The notes: generated by a model from the letters alone, not told the origin. Positions 35,811 to 45,066 are shown, counted from the first letter of the stretch. The stretch is DNA of 64,000 bases from Candidatus Bathyarchaeota archaeon (GCA_026014585.1 JAOZIA010000024.1:186001-250000), one strand, 5' to 3'. Numbers and translations: made by a program.

Positions 35811-36541
35811 CCAAAACCTTCTGCGACCTGCATTTGCGCATGAACCCCAAAGACTTGCAGAGTTGTCAGCATGCACTATGTAGAGCCGCAGAATTTGGCT
35901 ACAAACAAATCTCCATCCCCTTCAACAACAACGCCTCTCAACAGGAAATCGACCAACTCAAAACCGCTGCAGAAGAGGCTGGTTTGGATTTTGTGTCCCG
36001 CGTGGATTTGCAACCTAAGAACCAAAACGAACTCATGCAGGGGTTGCGTGCGTTGAGAAGAAAATTTGAGGTTATCTGTGTGGTTTGTGAGGTAAAGGAT
36101 GTGGCAAGGCAAGCAGCTAAAGACCGCCGAGTGGATTTGCTTAATTTTCCCAGTTTAGATTATCATTACCGCTTTTTTGACCGCGCTGAAGCTGAATTGG
36201 CAAGTTCTTGTTTGGCAGCGTTGGAGATTGATGTTAAGCCATTGTTTGTGTTGTCTGGTCCAGCGCGGGTTAGGTTTTTGTCTACTTTGCGTCGTGAAGT
36301 AACTATTGCTAAAGAGTTTGGGGTGCCCCTGGTGCTTTCTAGTGGTGTGGGGGAGGAATTGTTTATGCGTATGCCCCGTGACATGGCAAGTTTAGGGTTA
36401 TTGTTTGGTTTTAACGAAGAGCAAGCCCTAAATGCCGTATCTGTGAATCCAGCGGGGATTGTTTTGCGTAATCGTGAGAAGATGAGTTCAAGTTTTGTGG
36501 CTCCGGGGATTCGTGTTGTTAAGGAGGGCAGGGACTGTTGA
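35807..36541 (+). CDS. rnp3: Ribonuclease P protein component 3 (Rpp30)
   Basis: 244 aa PHP/TIM-barrel-like protein: FCDLHLRMNPKD at the start, RAAEFGYKQISIPFN, KDRRVDLLNFPSLDYHYRF, ALEIDVKPLF, and VLSSGVGEELFMRMPRDMASLGLLFG in outline. Forms part of the archaeal RNase P holoenzyme with RNA and Pop5/Rpp21/Rpp29. ATG overlaps the preceding stop and its own stop overlaps the Pop5 start. Confidence 0.9.
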   Translation: MTKTFCDLHLRMNPKDLQSCQHALCRAAEFGYKQISIPFNNNASQQEIDQLKTAAEEAGLDFVSRVDLQPKNQNELMQGLRALRRKFEVICVVCEVKDVARQAAKDRRVDLLNFPSLDYHYRFFDRAEAELASSCLAALEIDVKPLFVLSGPARVRFLSTLRREVTIAKEFGVPLVLSSGVGEELFMRMPRDMASLGLLFGFNEEQALNAVSVNPAGIVLRNREKMSSSFVAPGIRVVKEGRDC

Positions 36542-36849
36542 AGCGTTCGAAGCGTCGTTATTTGGCTTTGAAGCTGGAATGTGAAGGTTTGCCCAGTGAA
36601 CGTGAGTTTATGGATGCCTTGTGGGGTTCAGTTACGCGGTTGTATGGAGAGGTCGGTGCGAGCCAAGCAGGGTTGGTGTTGATTGATTGTGATGCTGAAC
36701 GCAAGATTTTTGTGGTTCGGGCTTCGCTTGTAAGTTTGGATTGTGTTCGGGCGTCTGTTGCGTTGGTTACGAGTGTTGCTGGTGTTGCTGCGTGTGTGCA
36801 TGTTTTGGCGGTTTCGGGTACGATTAAGGCTTTGTTGGCGGGTTTGTAA
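36538..36849 (+). CDS. rnp2: Ribonuclease P protein component 2 (Pop5)
   Basis: 103 aa, Pop5 fold: KRRYLALKLECEG at the N-terminus, FMDALWGSVTRLYGEVGASQAGL, and IFVVRASLVSLDCVRASVAL with a C-terminal helix-strand finish. The TTG start at 36538 overlaps the rnp3 TGA stop (TTGA), and the Rpp30-Pop5 pair function as a heterotetramer in RNase P. Last gene of the operon. Confidence 0.88.
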   Translation: MKRSKRRYLALKLECEGLPSEREFMDALWGSVTRLYGEVGASQAGLVLIDCDAERKIFVVRASLVSLDCVRASVALVTSVAGVAACVHVLAVSGTIKALLAGL

Positions 36850-37012
36850 TTTTTTCTGTGTAAAGGCTATGTTTACTTAAGACAATAGTTTTTGAAACTC
36901 TGTCATGTATGTCTGTTGACAATCTTACAAACAATAAACAGCAACGTTTATCAATTCTACACAACCGTTTGATAACATTACATTATGACAACATCTTAAA
37001 GGTAGAACATCA

Positions 37013-38242
37013 ATGGAACTAGACCAATTCTATTACAAACTAAAACTAAAAACAACCCCAATAATAGACGATTCCACACTTCGCGACGGCATACAAATGC
37101 CCGGATTAGCAGTTGGACCCAAAGAATCAGCAAAAATAGCCCAACTACTCTGCGACATAGGAACCGAAAGAATTGAACTATTCCACTACCAAGAACCCGA
37201 CAAAAAAGCCGTAAAACAAATCTTCGACCAAAACCTACCCATACGAGTAGCCGCATGGTGCAGATCCATCAAAGAAGACATCGACAGCGCCGTCACACTC
37301 GGCTTTAACGAAATAGGCATATCCCATCCAGTCTCAAATATACACTTCCAAGCAAAATGGCCCGAAAAAACCCATGAGCAAATCCTTGCAAACATCGTGG
37401 ATGTGGTAGAGTACGCGGCAAAAACCTGCGGATTACGGACTTTTGTGCATGGAGAGGACAGCACACGGGCAGATTGGGAGTTTGAACGCGAACTAATCAA
37501 TGCTGTGGCATCGGCGGGTGCGGAGTGTTACCGTATCTGTGACACTGTCGGTATTGGATTGTCGGCTCCTGAAGCGCCATTGCCCAATGGCATCACCGCC
37601 AAAGTGGTGGCAATCAAAAAAGAAACCAAAATAGGCGCCATAGAAGGTCATGCACATGACGATTTTGGCAACGCCGTTGAAAACACTATGGCTGCTATTC
37701 GAGCGGCGAGCGGGGTTTGGGATAAAATTTACGCCAGCACAACATGTCTAGGGATTGGTGAACGTGCAGGAAATGCAGAAACTGAAAAAATCATCCTTAA
37801 CTTGTACCTGCATTATGGCATCGAAAAGTTTGCAGGCAAAACAGTAAAGCTCAAAGAGTCAGCAGATTACATCGGAAAAGCCGCAGGATACATTGTCCCA
37901 CCAAACAAGGCCATTGTTGGTGATTATGGGTTTGCGCATGAGTCGGGTATTCACACGCATGGCGTTATCAGTGACCCTTGGACTTATGAGCCTTACCCGC
38001 CTGAACTGGTGGGCAACACACGACGATTAACCATTGGGAAACAGTCAGGCAAAGGCATCATGAAGTACAAAATCCAAGAACTCTCAGGCAATGAACCCGA
38101 CGAAGCAACAGTAGCGCTGGTTGTGGAGAAGATTAAAGATATATACGCCAACGGCAGACGTGCCTCGCTTAAAGAGGAAGAGTTCAAGAAAATCCTGCAT
38201 AATCTGAAAATTTTGCCTGAAAATGGCAAAGGAAACTGCTAA
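37013..38242 (+). CDS. Homocitrate synthase/isopropylmalate synthase-like enzyme, paralogue 1
   Basis: 409 aa DRE-TIM metallolyase: IDDSTLRDGIQMPG (metal Asp and catalytic Arg), HGEDSTRADWEFE, the second metal motif GHAHDDFGNA, TTCLGIGERAGNAETEK, and the substrate-lid HESGIHTHGVISDP followed by TYEPYPPELVG and GKQSGKG. Classical isopropylmalate and homocitrate synthases have HxHND; here it is HxHDD. A close paralogue (roughly two thirds identical by eye) lies in the nitrogenase-like operon at 59290-60552. It is a stand-alone gene and lacks the C-terminal regulatory domain of LeuA. Re-citrate, citramalate or homocitrate synthase are all possible. Confidence 0.85.
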   Translation: MELDQFYYKLKLKTTPIIDDSTLRDGIQMPGLAVGPKESAKIAQLLCDIGTERIELFHYQEPDKKAVKQIFDQNLPIRVAAWCRSIKEDIDSAVTLGFNEIGISHPVSNIHFQAKWPEKTHEQILANIVDVVEYAAKTCGLRTFVHGEDSTRADWEFERELINAVASAGAECYRICDTVGIGLSAPEAPLPNGITAKVVAIKKETKIGAIEGHAHDDFGNAVENTMAAIRAASGVWDKIYASTTCLGIGERAGNAETEKIILNLYLHYGIEKFAGKTVKLKESADYIGKAAGYIVPPNKAIVGDYGFAHESGIHTHGVISDPWTYEPYPPELVGNTRRLTIGKQSGKGIMKYKIQELSGNEPDEATVALVVEKIKDIYANGRRASLKEEEFKKILHNLKILPENGKGNC

Positions 38243-38300
38243 GTCTCGCCTTATTTCTTTTTTGCTCATATTTTTGCTTGTGAAAGTAGCCATTACGGGT

Positions 38301-38404
38301 CCTCCCCTCTATGGTTTCTGCATTGACTTTCTAATAGGCTCCAAATAGACTTTGACCTCTCTCTATCCTTTCTGCAATGATTGGCTATTAGGCTCCAAAT
38401 AGAC
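38301..38404 (-). repeat. Dispersed tandem repeat element, copy B (two units)
   Basis: Reverse-strand copy of the element at 15443-15540. Unit boundaries on the plus strand are 38301-38350 and 38351-38404; each ends (plus strand) in GGCTCCAAATAGAC and contains TTTCTGCA and CTCTCTAT or CCTCTAT. Unit order and the unit-specific variants (TAATAG then TATTAG) are the same as copy A, showing that the pair moved or was copied as one block. It lies between a homocitrate synthase-like gene and tRNA-Pro. Confidence 0.75.
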
Positions 38405-38522
38405 AGGTTGAGGCGACAAAATTTGGGCACTACGTTACAGACGCTTTGGGTCTTCCAGAACCTTTAAGTTTTTATTCGTGCACACATTGACTCTAACCCG
38501 AATTTGAAAGGGTGCAACCTGT

Positions 38523-38601
38523 GGGGCCGTCGTCTAGCATGGTTCAGGATACATGCCTGGGGCGTATGCGATCCTGGGTTCAAATCCCAGCGGCCCCACC
38601 A
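38523..38601 (+). tRNA. tRNA-Pro (GGG anticodon)
   Basis: Folds as a full cloverleaf: acceptor GGGGCCG/CGGCCCC, D arm GTCT/GGAT with GG in the loop, anticodon stem CATGC/GTATG with loop CTGGGGC (anticodon GGG), T stem CTGGG/CCCAG with loop TTCAAAT, discriminator A at 38598 and an encoded CCA at 38599-38601. No intron is needed. Confidence 0.93.
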
Positions 38602-38772
38602 CACTCTCAGCGACCCTATTTTGTAGGGTTTAGTTACGATAAGAGGCAAATTTTTCTAAACATTTCTTTCTTCCTTTTCCTAAAGAGTTTACTTTGTTAA
38701 TTCAGAATGAAATCGAATTTTTAATAAAAAAATAAAAGAAAAAGTGGGTCTTCTACTGAACCCATGTTGGGG

Positions 38773-39993
38773 TTACCAATAACTGAGTCGTAGAAAACTA
38801 ATATCACTTGAAATAGAGGGTGCGGGGTATTCGCCAGTGAGGTTAATCGATTCTAGGTTATAAGCAATCTTGTCAATCTGGAGATTGTTGAGAGTTGATT
38901 GATGGGAACTAGAATATCCAGGAATTAAATACTCATGGTCACAGACAAATTGCAAGAGTCCTTTAACGTTAATGCTATATTGAACTGTGCCATCGGAATA
39001 AGCAGTTCTAGTTGTGTAGTGTGGACATTCATTTAGGTTCATTAGCAAGTTGTAGTACTCACCTGGTTGTTTGAGCCACCATGAATTATCGTCAGCTGCG
39101 AATCCTCCTCCAGCTATAGGACTGAAAAGTTTCCAATTTGCATTGCCGCCGCCTCTGCTAATATAAAGCTCCATAAAGATGCTGTAACCGCCTGGTTCTA
39201 TTGCGTACACATAAAACATGGCGCCAGTCGCAGAAAGAGTAGTAACATGAAACTTATTATTGACAATATTACTTACAACGCCTTCAAGGTTTATGCTTGT
39301 TTTGCCAGCCACGCTAAGCAGAGGAGGTTGATATTCGTAACTTGAACCATCGTGACTTCCCTGAGTTAAGTCAGTACATTTCCAAGCATCAATAAGCAGG
39401 AGGTCACTGGAAGTTCCATGTACCAATCCATTATGAACAAAAGTCATACAATTGTAGCTGTCTCCAGAATATTCAGTTCCAAGTCCAAAGGGGTACCAGA
39501 GAAATGAGTGCGTCTTCCAATATTGGGGGGCAGGCTGTCCACCGGTTAGACTAGGGTTGAGGTTCCAAGAGGTTCCTCCGTTGTGGGTTATCGCATTACT
39601 CGAAAAGGCTAAAGAGGGTCCTTGTAAATTTACATCCCTAAATAACGTCACAAACCCTTGCACTTTAAGGGAAAGGACACGATCATTCCATGAAACCCCA
39701 TTATTAAATGTATGCGGGTACCTAATCAAACCAGAATCAGGTATATCAATTAAACCAACATACATTACATAAATGGATCCACTGCAATCCGTTGTAGGAT
39801 ACAAGTAAACAACTCCGTCAACCCAAAGGGAGCTTGCACAACCTAGGCCATCTGTACCACCAAAATCGTAGAGGACTGAGCCTAAATCATGAAACTCAGC
39901 ATATGTCGTTCCCTGAACTTGAGCAAATAGAGGCATAAACATGCTTGATATTAAAACAAAAAATAATACAGAAGCAATGAGTGAACGCTTCAA
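38773..39993 (-). CDS. secreted protein of unknown function
   Basis: 406 aa with a clear signal peptide (MKRSLIASVLFFVLISSMFM then a cleavage region near FAQVQG). The mature part is rich in Tyr, Ser, Gly and aromatic residues in short strand-like repeats (WKTHSFLWYPFGLG, MFYVYAIEPGGYSIFMELY), suggesting an all-beta surface protein, perhaps a carbohydrate-binding or jelly-roll fold. No C-terminal anchor is visible, and no family is recognised. A ribosome site GAGGAGGG (40004-40011 on the reverse strand) precedes the start. It stands alone. Confidence 0.7.
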   Translation of the reverse strand: MKRSLIASVLFFVLISSMFMPLFAQVQGTTYAEFHDLGSVLYDFGGTDGLGCASSLWVDGVVYLYPTTDCSGSIYVMYVGLIDIPDSGLIRYPHTFNNGVSWNDRVLSLKVQGFVTLFRDVNLQGPSLAFSSNAITHNGGTSWNLNPSLTGGQPAPQYWKTHSFLWYPFGLGTEYSGDSYNCMTFVHNGLVHGTSSDLLLIDAWKCTDLTQGSHDGSSYEYQPPLLSVAGKTSINLEGVVSNIVNNKFHVTTLSATGAMFYVYAIEPGGYSIFMELYISRGGGNANWKLFSPIAGGGFAADDNSWWLKQPGEYYNLLMNLNECPHYTTRTAYSDGTVQYSINVKGLLQFVCDHEYLIPGYSSSHQSTLNNLQIDKIAYNLESINLTGEYPAPSISSDISFLRLSYW

Positions 39994-40300
39994 GTTACAA
40001 CCCTCCTCTTCAAGTTGACCAAACTGAAGTCAGGGGATGTTCTTTTTAAGAAAGTTGCAGGAATAAGATATACGTGTGTTTTTATCAAACAGTATTCCTC
40101 AAAGCGATTTAGAGGTAAGATGCTTATATAATTTCAGTTAACAAAAATTAATCACATATTTATCTACAAAAAGTGAAATTTCACCCAGAATTGTTTAATT
40201 TTTTACAATAATTAAAAATACTCAATAAATCAGTAGTTCTTGTTTTTTGTGAGTGTTAATAACCAAGTTATGCGTAGAATTAGTATTGGAGATATGTTGT

Positions 40301-40492
40301 TTGTCGGGTGAATTTGAGAAGCAAGTTAAAAAGTTAAAGCTTGACCCTGTGTTTGAGCAAAAACTACTTGAAATGTTCAACGAAGCCAGTAACGAAGACC
40401 CCTGTGCGAGTTGTGAATCTAGAGAGGGCTGCGAGAATTTTAAATGGCACAAAAAATGGCTAAACACTGACCGTTGCAATAGCTGCCCCTAA
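40301..40492 (+). CDS. small cysteine-rich protein
   Basis: 63 aa from TTG 40301 (GGAG at 40288-40291). The N-terminal half is a charged helix (GEFEKQVKKLKLDPVFEQKLLEMF), the C-terminal part holds five cysteines: CASC, GCENF, and CNSC at the end, a likely metal-binding knuckle. Family unknown. Just downstream (40501-40605) a frame starts MASECRDELFCPRFWNRRACQNF, resembling a decayed second copy of the cysteine motif. The upstream 39994-40300 stretch is AT-rich and shows nothing else. Confidence 0.55.
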   Translation: MSGEFEKQVKKLKLDPVFEQKLLEMFNEASNEDPCASCESREGCENFKWHKKWLNTDRCNSCP

Positions 40493-40500
40493 CCCCACTT

Positions 40501-40605
40501 TTGGCTTCTGAATGTAGGGATGAATTGTTTTGTCCCAGATTTTGGAATAGGAGAGCTTGTCAAAATTTTGAAGAATTGAAGAAAAAAAGAAGAAATACCT
40601 TGTCT
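40501..40605 (+). other. possible decayed duplicate of the cysteine-rich motif
   Basis: From TTG 40501 the first 32 codons read ASECRDELFCPRFWNRRACQ and then NFEELKKKRRN, similar in Cys spacing and Glu/Lys content to the tail of the preceding gene (CASCESREGCENFKW). The open frame then runs antisense into the PRC-barrel gene, where it is surely not coding. No ribosome site of note precedes it. Probably a remnant or a short independent peptide. Confidence 0.3.
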
Positions 40606-40619
40606 CTGAAATTGTGCAA

Positions 40620-40937
40620 TTACCAGTGTCTTTCGGTTCTTATGTCGCTGCGAAGTTTTTCAAATTCTGCATCGGTAAACTCTTCTTTTAAAGTTATATT
40701 GTCCTCGTGTATGGGCCCCATTTTTTCAGCTGGCAAGGGTACAATCTTCTTTTCTAGAAAACCTGCCTTTTCACCGTAAATTTTTGCTACGTCCTCATTC
40801 ATCTTAACATCAACGACTTTTACCGACCAGTTATTGTCATCGACTTCAACATCTTCAACTTTGCCGATTTTTACGCCACGCCTAGCATAGACGTCAGTTC
40901 CTTTCAGTTTATCTAGACTAACCAATTTTTTCACCAT
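40620..40937 (-). CDS. PRC-barrel domain protein
   Basis: 105 aa with one PRC barrel: LDKLKGTDVYARRGVKIGKVEDVEVD then NNWSVKVVDVKMNED, IVPLPAEKMGPI and a helical tail (TDAEFEKLRSDIR). Such domains appear in RNA-processing and in archaeal CdvA proteins; stand-alone forms have unknown partners. Another PRC-barrel gene is at 54027-54347. No close neighbours on the strand. Confidence 0.82.
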   Translation of the reverse strand: MVKKLVSLDKLKGTDVYARRGVKIGKVEDVEVDDNNWSVKVVDVKMNEDVAKIYGEKAGFLEKKIVPLPAEKMGPIHEDNITLKEEFTDAEFEKLRSDIRTERHW

Positions 40938-41208
40938 ATTGTTGGTGGACAGCCGTTCTAAAAAGCGTGTGTAGGCGCACCAATGCTACAACAACTAGTT
41001 AAACACACTTTGTAGGAAGCATTTGTAATTTTGAGCTGCAAAAAAGCTGTTTAATAACTGTTAAGCTTATTTAGCGGTAATCTTTAGTTCTGTTGCTATT
41101 ATGTACCAGTCACAAAAGCTTATACCCTAAGTTAATCCGTCTTTTCTTTAGGCAAAGGCGTAATTGTCAGGCAGAATCAAAGAGCACAAAACGTCCGTAA
41201 AGTAGGAG

Positions 41209-41535
41209 GTGACTTGTATTTCTAAAACGTTAGCAAATATTGGCTTCATTTTAGCCTTAATAGGTAGCATAATTTTAATACTGCTTGGACTCGGAGCAAT
41301 ATTTGGAATCTTTCTGTTAATTTTTTATCCAGTGTACGCTCTGGGCTCATTCTTCTGGGGCATCGCTATGTTAATCGTTGGCATTTTGGCAGCGGCGGCT
41401 TCAAGGTTTGTTAGCAATGTTGGTGCAGCAATCTGGTTGATAATTCTCGCAGTCATCGCCAGCATCTTCGGAGCAGCTTTTGTGGCTTGGTTGATTATTA
41501 TAGGTGCAATACTTGGACTGCTATCACGACTATAA
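41209..41535 (+). CDS. small hydrophobic membrane protein
   Basis: 108 aa, mostly hydrophobic with three to four helices (IGFILALIGSIILILLGLGA, FFWGIAMLIVGILAAAASR, GAAIWLIILAVIASIFGAAF, LIIIGAILGLL). Start is odd: the strong ribosome site GGAGGTGA (41205-41212) overlaps the GTG at 41209, and the TTG at the proper distance is out of frame, so ATT at 41218 could be the real start. It precedes the ligand-gated channel gene by 40 bases on the same strand. Family unknown. Confidence 0.6.
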   Translation: MTCISKTLANIGFILALIGSIILILLGLGAIFGIFLLIFYPVYALGSFFWGIAMLIVGILAAAASRFVSNVGAAIWLIILAVIASIFGAAFVAWLIIIGAILGLLSRL

Positions 41536-41575
41536 CCTTGGCATTTTTAAGTTCAATTAAAATGGAAGGAAAGAG

Positions 41576-42586
41576 ATGGGAGAAAAAGCATCACACAAAC
41601 TAAGTCATATACTAAAGGTGTTCATTGTTGTATTAGCAATCTTAACCATTCTTTCTCTTCAAGCAGTGCAGACCTGTGCCCAACAACCCGATCAAACTTC
41701 TATAAATGAGGTTGATTTTGAAAATAACACAGTGTACATAGGTATCTGGTTGAACAACATCTACAGGTATGAGTATACCGCAGGCGCCTACATTATCGAC
41801 TTTTACCTGTACTTTTTCTGGATAGACCAAAACATAGAAACAATCGAATGGTACCTGCTAAATGGCTACCCCGTTAATCCAGCAACCACTGTTCTGGTAA
41901 ACAGCAACCTAACAGGCGAAGTCAAATATGAGATATACCGTATTACTGCAGCTTGTAGCATAACCCCTGATGCAAAGGATTTTCCCTTTGACTCAATTGA
42001 GTTAGCCATTGTCATCGAAATACTTACCCATGGACAAAACATAGATTTTGTATGGCTAGAAAACGAGACAGGTGTCGACCCAAATTTTGTCAACGCAGGT
42101 TGGGTAACCACTAATATTGATTTGACCACATCAAATCATGTTTACCCTCTGGATGCTGAACTGCCTCGAGCTGAAATGGTCGTAAGCCAGCAAAGACAAC
42201 TAGTAATATCCAGTATTCAGGGGCTTATTCCGCCTCTAATTTTTGCGGTATTGTCTGCTTTTTCTTTTCTGTTCAACCTCAAAGATGCCTCCTCGGTGGG
42301 TTTACGGTTGGGGCTTAACACTTCGATGTTGGTCACAACTTTATTGTTTAATTTCACAATAGCTTCAAGTGTTCCGCCGTCTTCAACGATTACGCTCTAT
42401 GGCTTGTTTATCATTTCAGTTCTGATTTTTACTGTGATGAACCTTATCGTTACTATTGCAGGTTATGTGCAGTGGTTCTATTATAAAAATGAGCAACAAA
42501 CAAAGGCGACTAATCGCTGGGGGTTCCTTTTCTCATTAATAGTTCCTGTAGTGTTCTTTTTATTGCTATATTTTTTCAGAGGTTAA
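41576..42586 (+). CDS. Pentameric ligand-gated ion channel homologue (Cys-loop receptor-like)
   Basis: 336 aa with a signal peptide (about residues 1-35), a beta-sandwich external domain (37-203) and four membrane helices, as in GLIC/ELIC-type channels. The Cys-loop-equivalent has the diagnostic DFPFDSIELAIVIE at residues 135-148. M1 (206-233) has the conserved proline in LIPPLIF; M2 (241-264) reads VGLRLGLNTSMLVTTLLFNF and is followed by SSVPPSS; M3 spans about 271-297 and M4 315-334. The disulphide cysteines of animal receptors are absent, as in prokaryotic members. Ligand and ion selectivity are unknown. Archaeal members are few, so this is of interest. Confidence 0.82.
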   Translation: MGEKASHKLSHILKVFIVVLAILTILSLQAVQTCAQQPDQTSINEVDFENNTVYIGIWLNNIYRYEYTAGAYIIDFYLYFFWIDQNIETIEWYLLNGYPVNPATTVLVNSNLTGEVKYEIYRITAACSITPDAKDFPFDSIELAIVIEILTHGQNIDFVWLENETGVDPNFVNAGWVTTNIDLTTSNHVYPLDAELPRAEMVVSQQRQLVISSIQGLIPPLIFAVLSAFSFLFNLKDASSVGLRLGLNTSMLVTTLLFNFTIASSVPPSSTITLYGLFIISVLIFTVMNLIVTIAGYVQWFYYKNEQQTKATNRWGFLFSLIVPVVFFLLLYFFRG

Positions 42587-42692
42587 GCCCATAATAAGCT
42601 CTCTTTTCATGTGATTTACTCTAGTCAGTCACATAACTATATGTCCTCTTTTCTCTTCTGTTATCCTCAGAATTTTTTGGAGGTTCAAATTT

Positions 42693-45044
42693 TTGTCCCT
42701 AAATGAGTATAAACCTGGAAGCCGATTTTCTGGCATTATCGGACGCACTGTTGACCAATCTAGCCCAGCGTGGCCCATGCCGCTAAGAGCCAAAGAAGGT
42801 GTACCAAATGTTCTTTTCATAATCTTAGATGACACAGGATTTGGACAACTTGGATGCTATGGAAGCCCCATATCAACCCCAAACATAGACAATTTAGCTG
42901 CAAACGGGCTGCTCTACAATAATATGCACACCACTGCCCTTTGTTCCCCAACACGTTCCTGTATCTTAACAGGTAGGAACCATCATTCAAACGGAATGGC
43001 GGGAATCACTGAAATATCCACGGGGTATCCTGACTACAACGGGTACATTCCCTTCGAGAATGGTTTTCTTTCCGAGATGCTTCTGCAGAAAGGCTACAGT
43101 ACCTATGCAGTTGGCAAATGGCACTTGACTCCCGCTAACGAAATTTCAGGTGCAGGCCCCTATGACCGCTGGCCCTTATCTAGAGGATTTGAAAGGTACT
43201 ACGGTTTTCTATGTGGTGACACTAACCAGTATTATCCTGATTTAACGTCTGACAATCATAGTGTGATGCCGCCTAAATCCCCCGAGGAAGGTTATCACTT
43301 AACTGAGGATATAGTGGATGTTGCTATCTCGTTTATTGCTGACTCAAAACAAGTGGCACCCAGAAAACCGTTCTTTTTGTACTTCTGTACTGGTGCAATG
43401 CATGCACCCCATCACGTTCCAAAAGAATGGGCTGACAAATACAAAGGACAATTCGATGATGGATGGGATGCATATCGCGAAAAAGTTTTCAAAAGACAAA
43501 AAGAACTTGGAATAATGCCAGCAAATGCCGAGCTTTCACGCCATGACCCCGATGTTAAACAATGGAGTGAATGTACTGATGAGGAAAAGAAAGTTTATTC
43601 CCGTATGATGGAGGTTTTTGCGGGTTTTCTTTCTCACACTGATTATCACATTGGCAGGCTTCTTAACTTCTTAAAAACCATTGGTGAATTTGATAATACA
43701 CTTATCATGGTTCTTTCTGATAACGGAGCAAGCGCTGAAGGGGGTCCACAAGGTTCAATCAATGAAAATCTTTTCTTCAATAATGTTCCCGAACTGCTTG
43801 AAGACAACATTAAAATGCTTGACAAAATAGGGGGACCCGAAACTTTTAACCATTACCCGTGGGGCTGGACGTGGGCTGGCAACACACCTTTCCGCCGCTG
43901 GAAACGAGAAACCTATCGTGGCGGCATAAGTGACCCCTTCATTGTGCATTGGTCCAACGGAATCAAAGCAAAAGGCGAAATCCGAACACAATACGCTCAT
44001 GCAATTGACTTGGTACCCACTGTTCTTGAAGCGTTAGACATAGAACCTCCTTCTATGATTCGGGGCGTTGCGCAGTCTCCTATTCAAGGCGTTAGTTTTG
44101 CTCACACTTTTGATAGCCCCAATGCTTCAAGTAAACATCATACGCAATATTTTGAGATGCTTGGTCACCGCTCAATCTACAAAAACGGCTGGCGAGCAGT
44201 TTGTCCATGGCCTGGACCCTCCTTTGCAGAAGCAGGAAAGCCATTTGGCATGCCCATCTCTGCAGATGAATTAACACAGTTGGATGCAAAAGGCTGGGAG
44301 CTCTACAACATCAATGAAGATGTAACGGAAAACAAAAACATCGCCGCAGACAATCGACCTCACTTAATAGAAATGATTGCACAGTGGTACGTCGAAGCGG
44401 GTAAATATAATGTATTACCTGTTGACGGACGCGGTGTACAGCGGTTTGCTGAGGAACGCCCCCAGATTGCGTTGGAACGCACAAGCTACACCTATTATCC
44501 TAACACCCAGCCGATGCCATCTGATGGCGCTGTAAAGGTTCTCAACAGGCCTCACACAATCATCATAGACGCAGAAATAAGCGAGGGCACAGACGGGTTA
44601 ATAGTGTCACATGGCGCCAGTGAAGGCGGTTATGCTCTGTATGTAAAAGATGGAAAACTGATTTTTGCCCACAACTACCTAGCCAAAGCTATTTACTATG
44701 TCAAATCAGAAAAAAATGTGCCCACAGGCAGACATAAACTGCGTTATACATTTGAAGTCACAGGCAAACCTGACCCGGCAAATGGAAAAGGCACTCCTGG
44801 ACGGGGAAAACTCTACTTTGACGACGAATTGGTTGGGCAAAACGATATACCTGTAACTATTCCTATAGCGATTGGGCTAAGCGGCAGATTCTCAATCGGA
44901 GCAGCTCCCAGTGCACCTATAACTCCCGACTATAATGGCGCCTTTAAGTTTAAAGGAAAAATCTACAGCGTAACTGTGGATGTTGGCGGAGAAAACATCG
45001 AAGATTCTAGCGCAAAAATGCGCAATGTAATGGCGAGACAATAA
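42693..45044 (+). CDS. Arylsulfatase-type sulfatase (large form)
   Basis: 783 aa hydrolase of sulfate esters. Metal-binding Asp pair at residues 46-47 (ILDDTGFG), formylglycine motif CSPTRSCILTGR with the modified Cys at residue 84, VGKWHLTP, MHAPHHVPKEW and VLSDNGASAEGG for the active-site bivalent metal, and a C-terminal beta-sandwich of about 200 residues. No signal peptide, so it seems cytoplasmic. TTG start with GGAGG upstream. It is followed by a BASS transporter (22-base gap) and a DUF1622 gene, probably one operon. Cys-type activation needs the maturase at 52227-53432. Confidence 0.92.
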   Translation: MSLNEYKPGSRFSGIIGRTVDQSSPAWPMPLRAKEGVPNVLFIILDDTGFGQLGCYGSPISTPNIDNLAANGLLYNNMHTTALCSPTRSCILTGRNHHSNGMAGITEISTGYPDYNGYIPFENGFLSEMLLQKGYSTYAVGKWHLTPANEISGAGPYDRWPLSRGFERYYGFLCGDTNQYYPDLTSDNHSVMPPKSPEEGYHLTEDIVDVAISFIADSKQVAPRKPFFLYFCTGAMHAPHHVPKEWADKYKGQFDDGWDAYREKVFKRQKELGIMPANAELSRHDPDVKQWSECTDEEKKVYSRMMEVFAGFLSHTDYHIGRLLNFLKTIGEFDNTLIMVLSDNGASAEGGPQGSINENLFFNNVPELLEDNIKMLDKIGGPETFNHYPWGWTWAGNTPFRRWKRETYRGGISDPFIVHWSNGIKAKGEIRTQYAHAIDLVPTVLEALDIEPPSMIRGVAQSPIQGVSFAHTFDSPNASSKHHTQYFEMLGHRSIYKNGWRAVCPWPGPSFAEAGKPFGMPISADELTQLDAKGWELYNINEDVTENKNIAADNRPHLIEMIAQWYVEAGKYNVLPVDGRGVQRFAEERPQIALERTSYTYYPNTQPMPSDGAVKVLNRPHTIIIDAEISEGTDGLIVSHGASEGGYALYVKDGKLIFAHNYLAKAIYYVKSEKNVPTGRHKLRYTFEVTGKPDPANGKGTPGRGKLYFDDELVGQNDIPVTIPIAIGLSGRFSIGAAPSAPITPDYNGAFKFKGKIYSVTVDVGGENIEDSSAKMRNVMARQ

Positions 45045-45066
45045 ACATGCAGAAGAAGGAGCGTTT

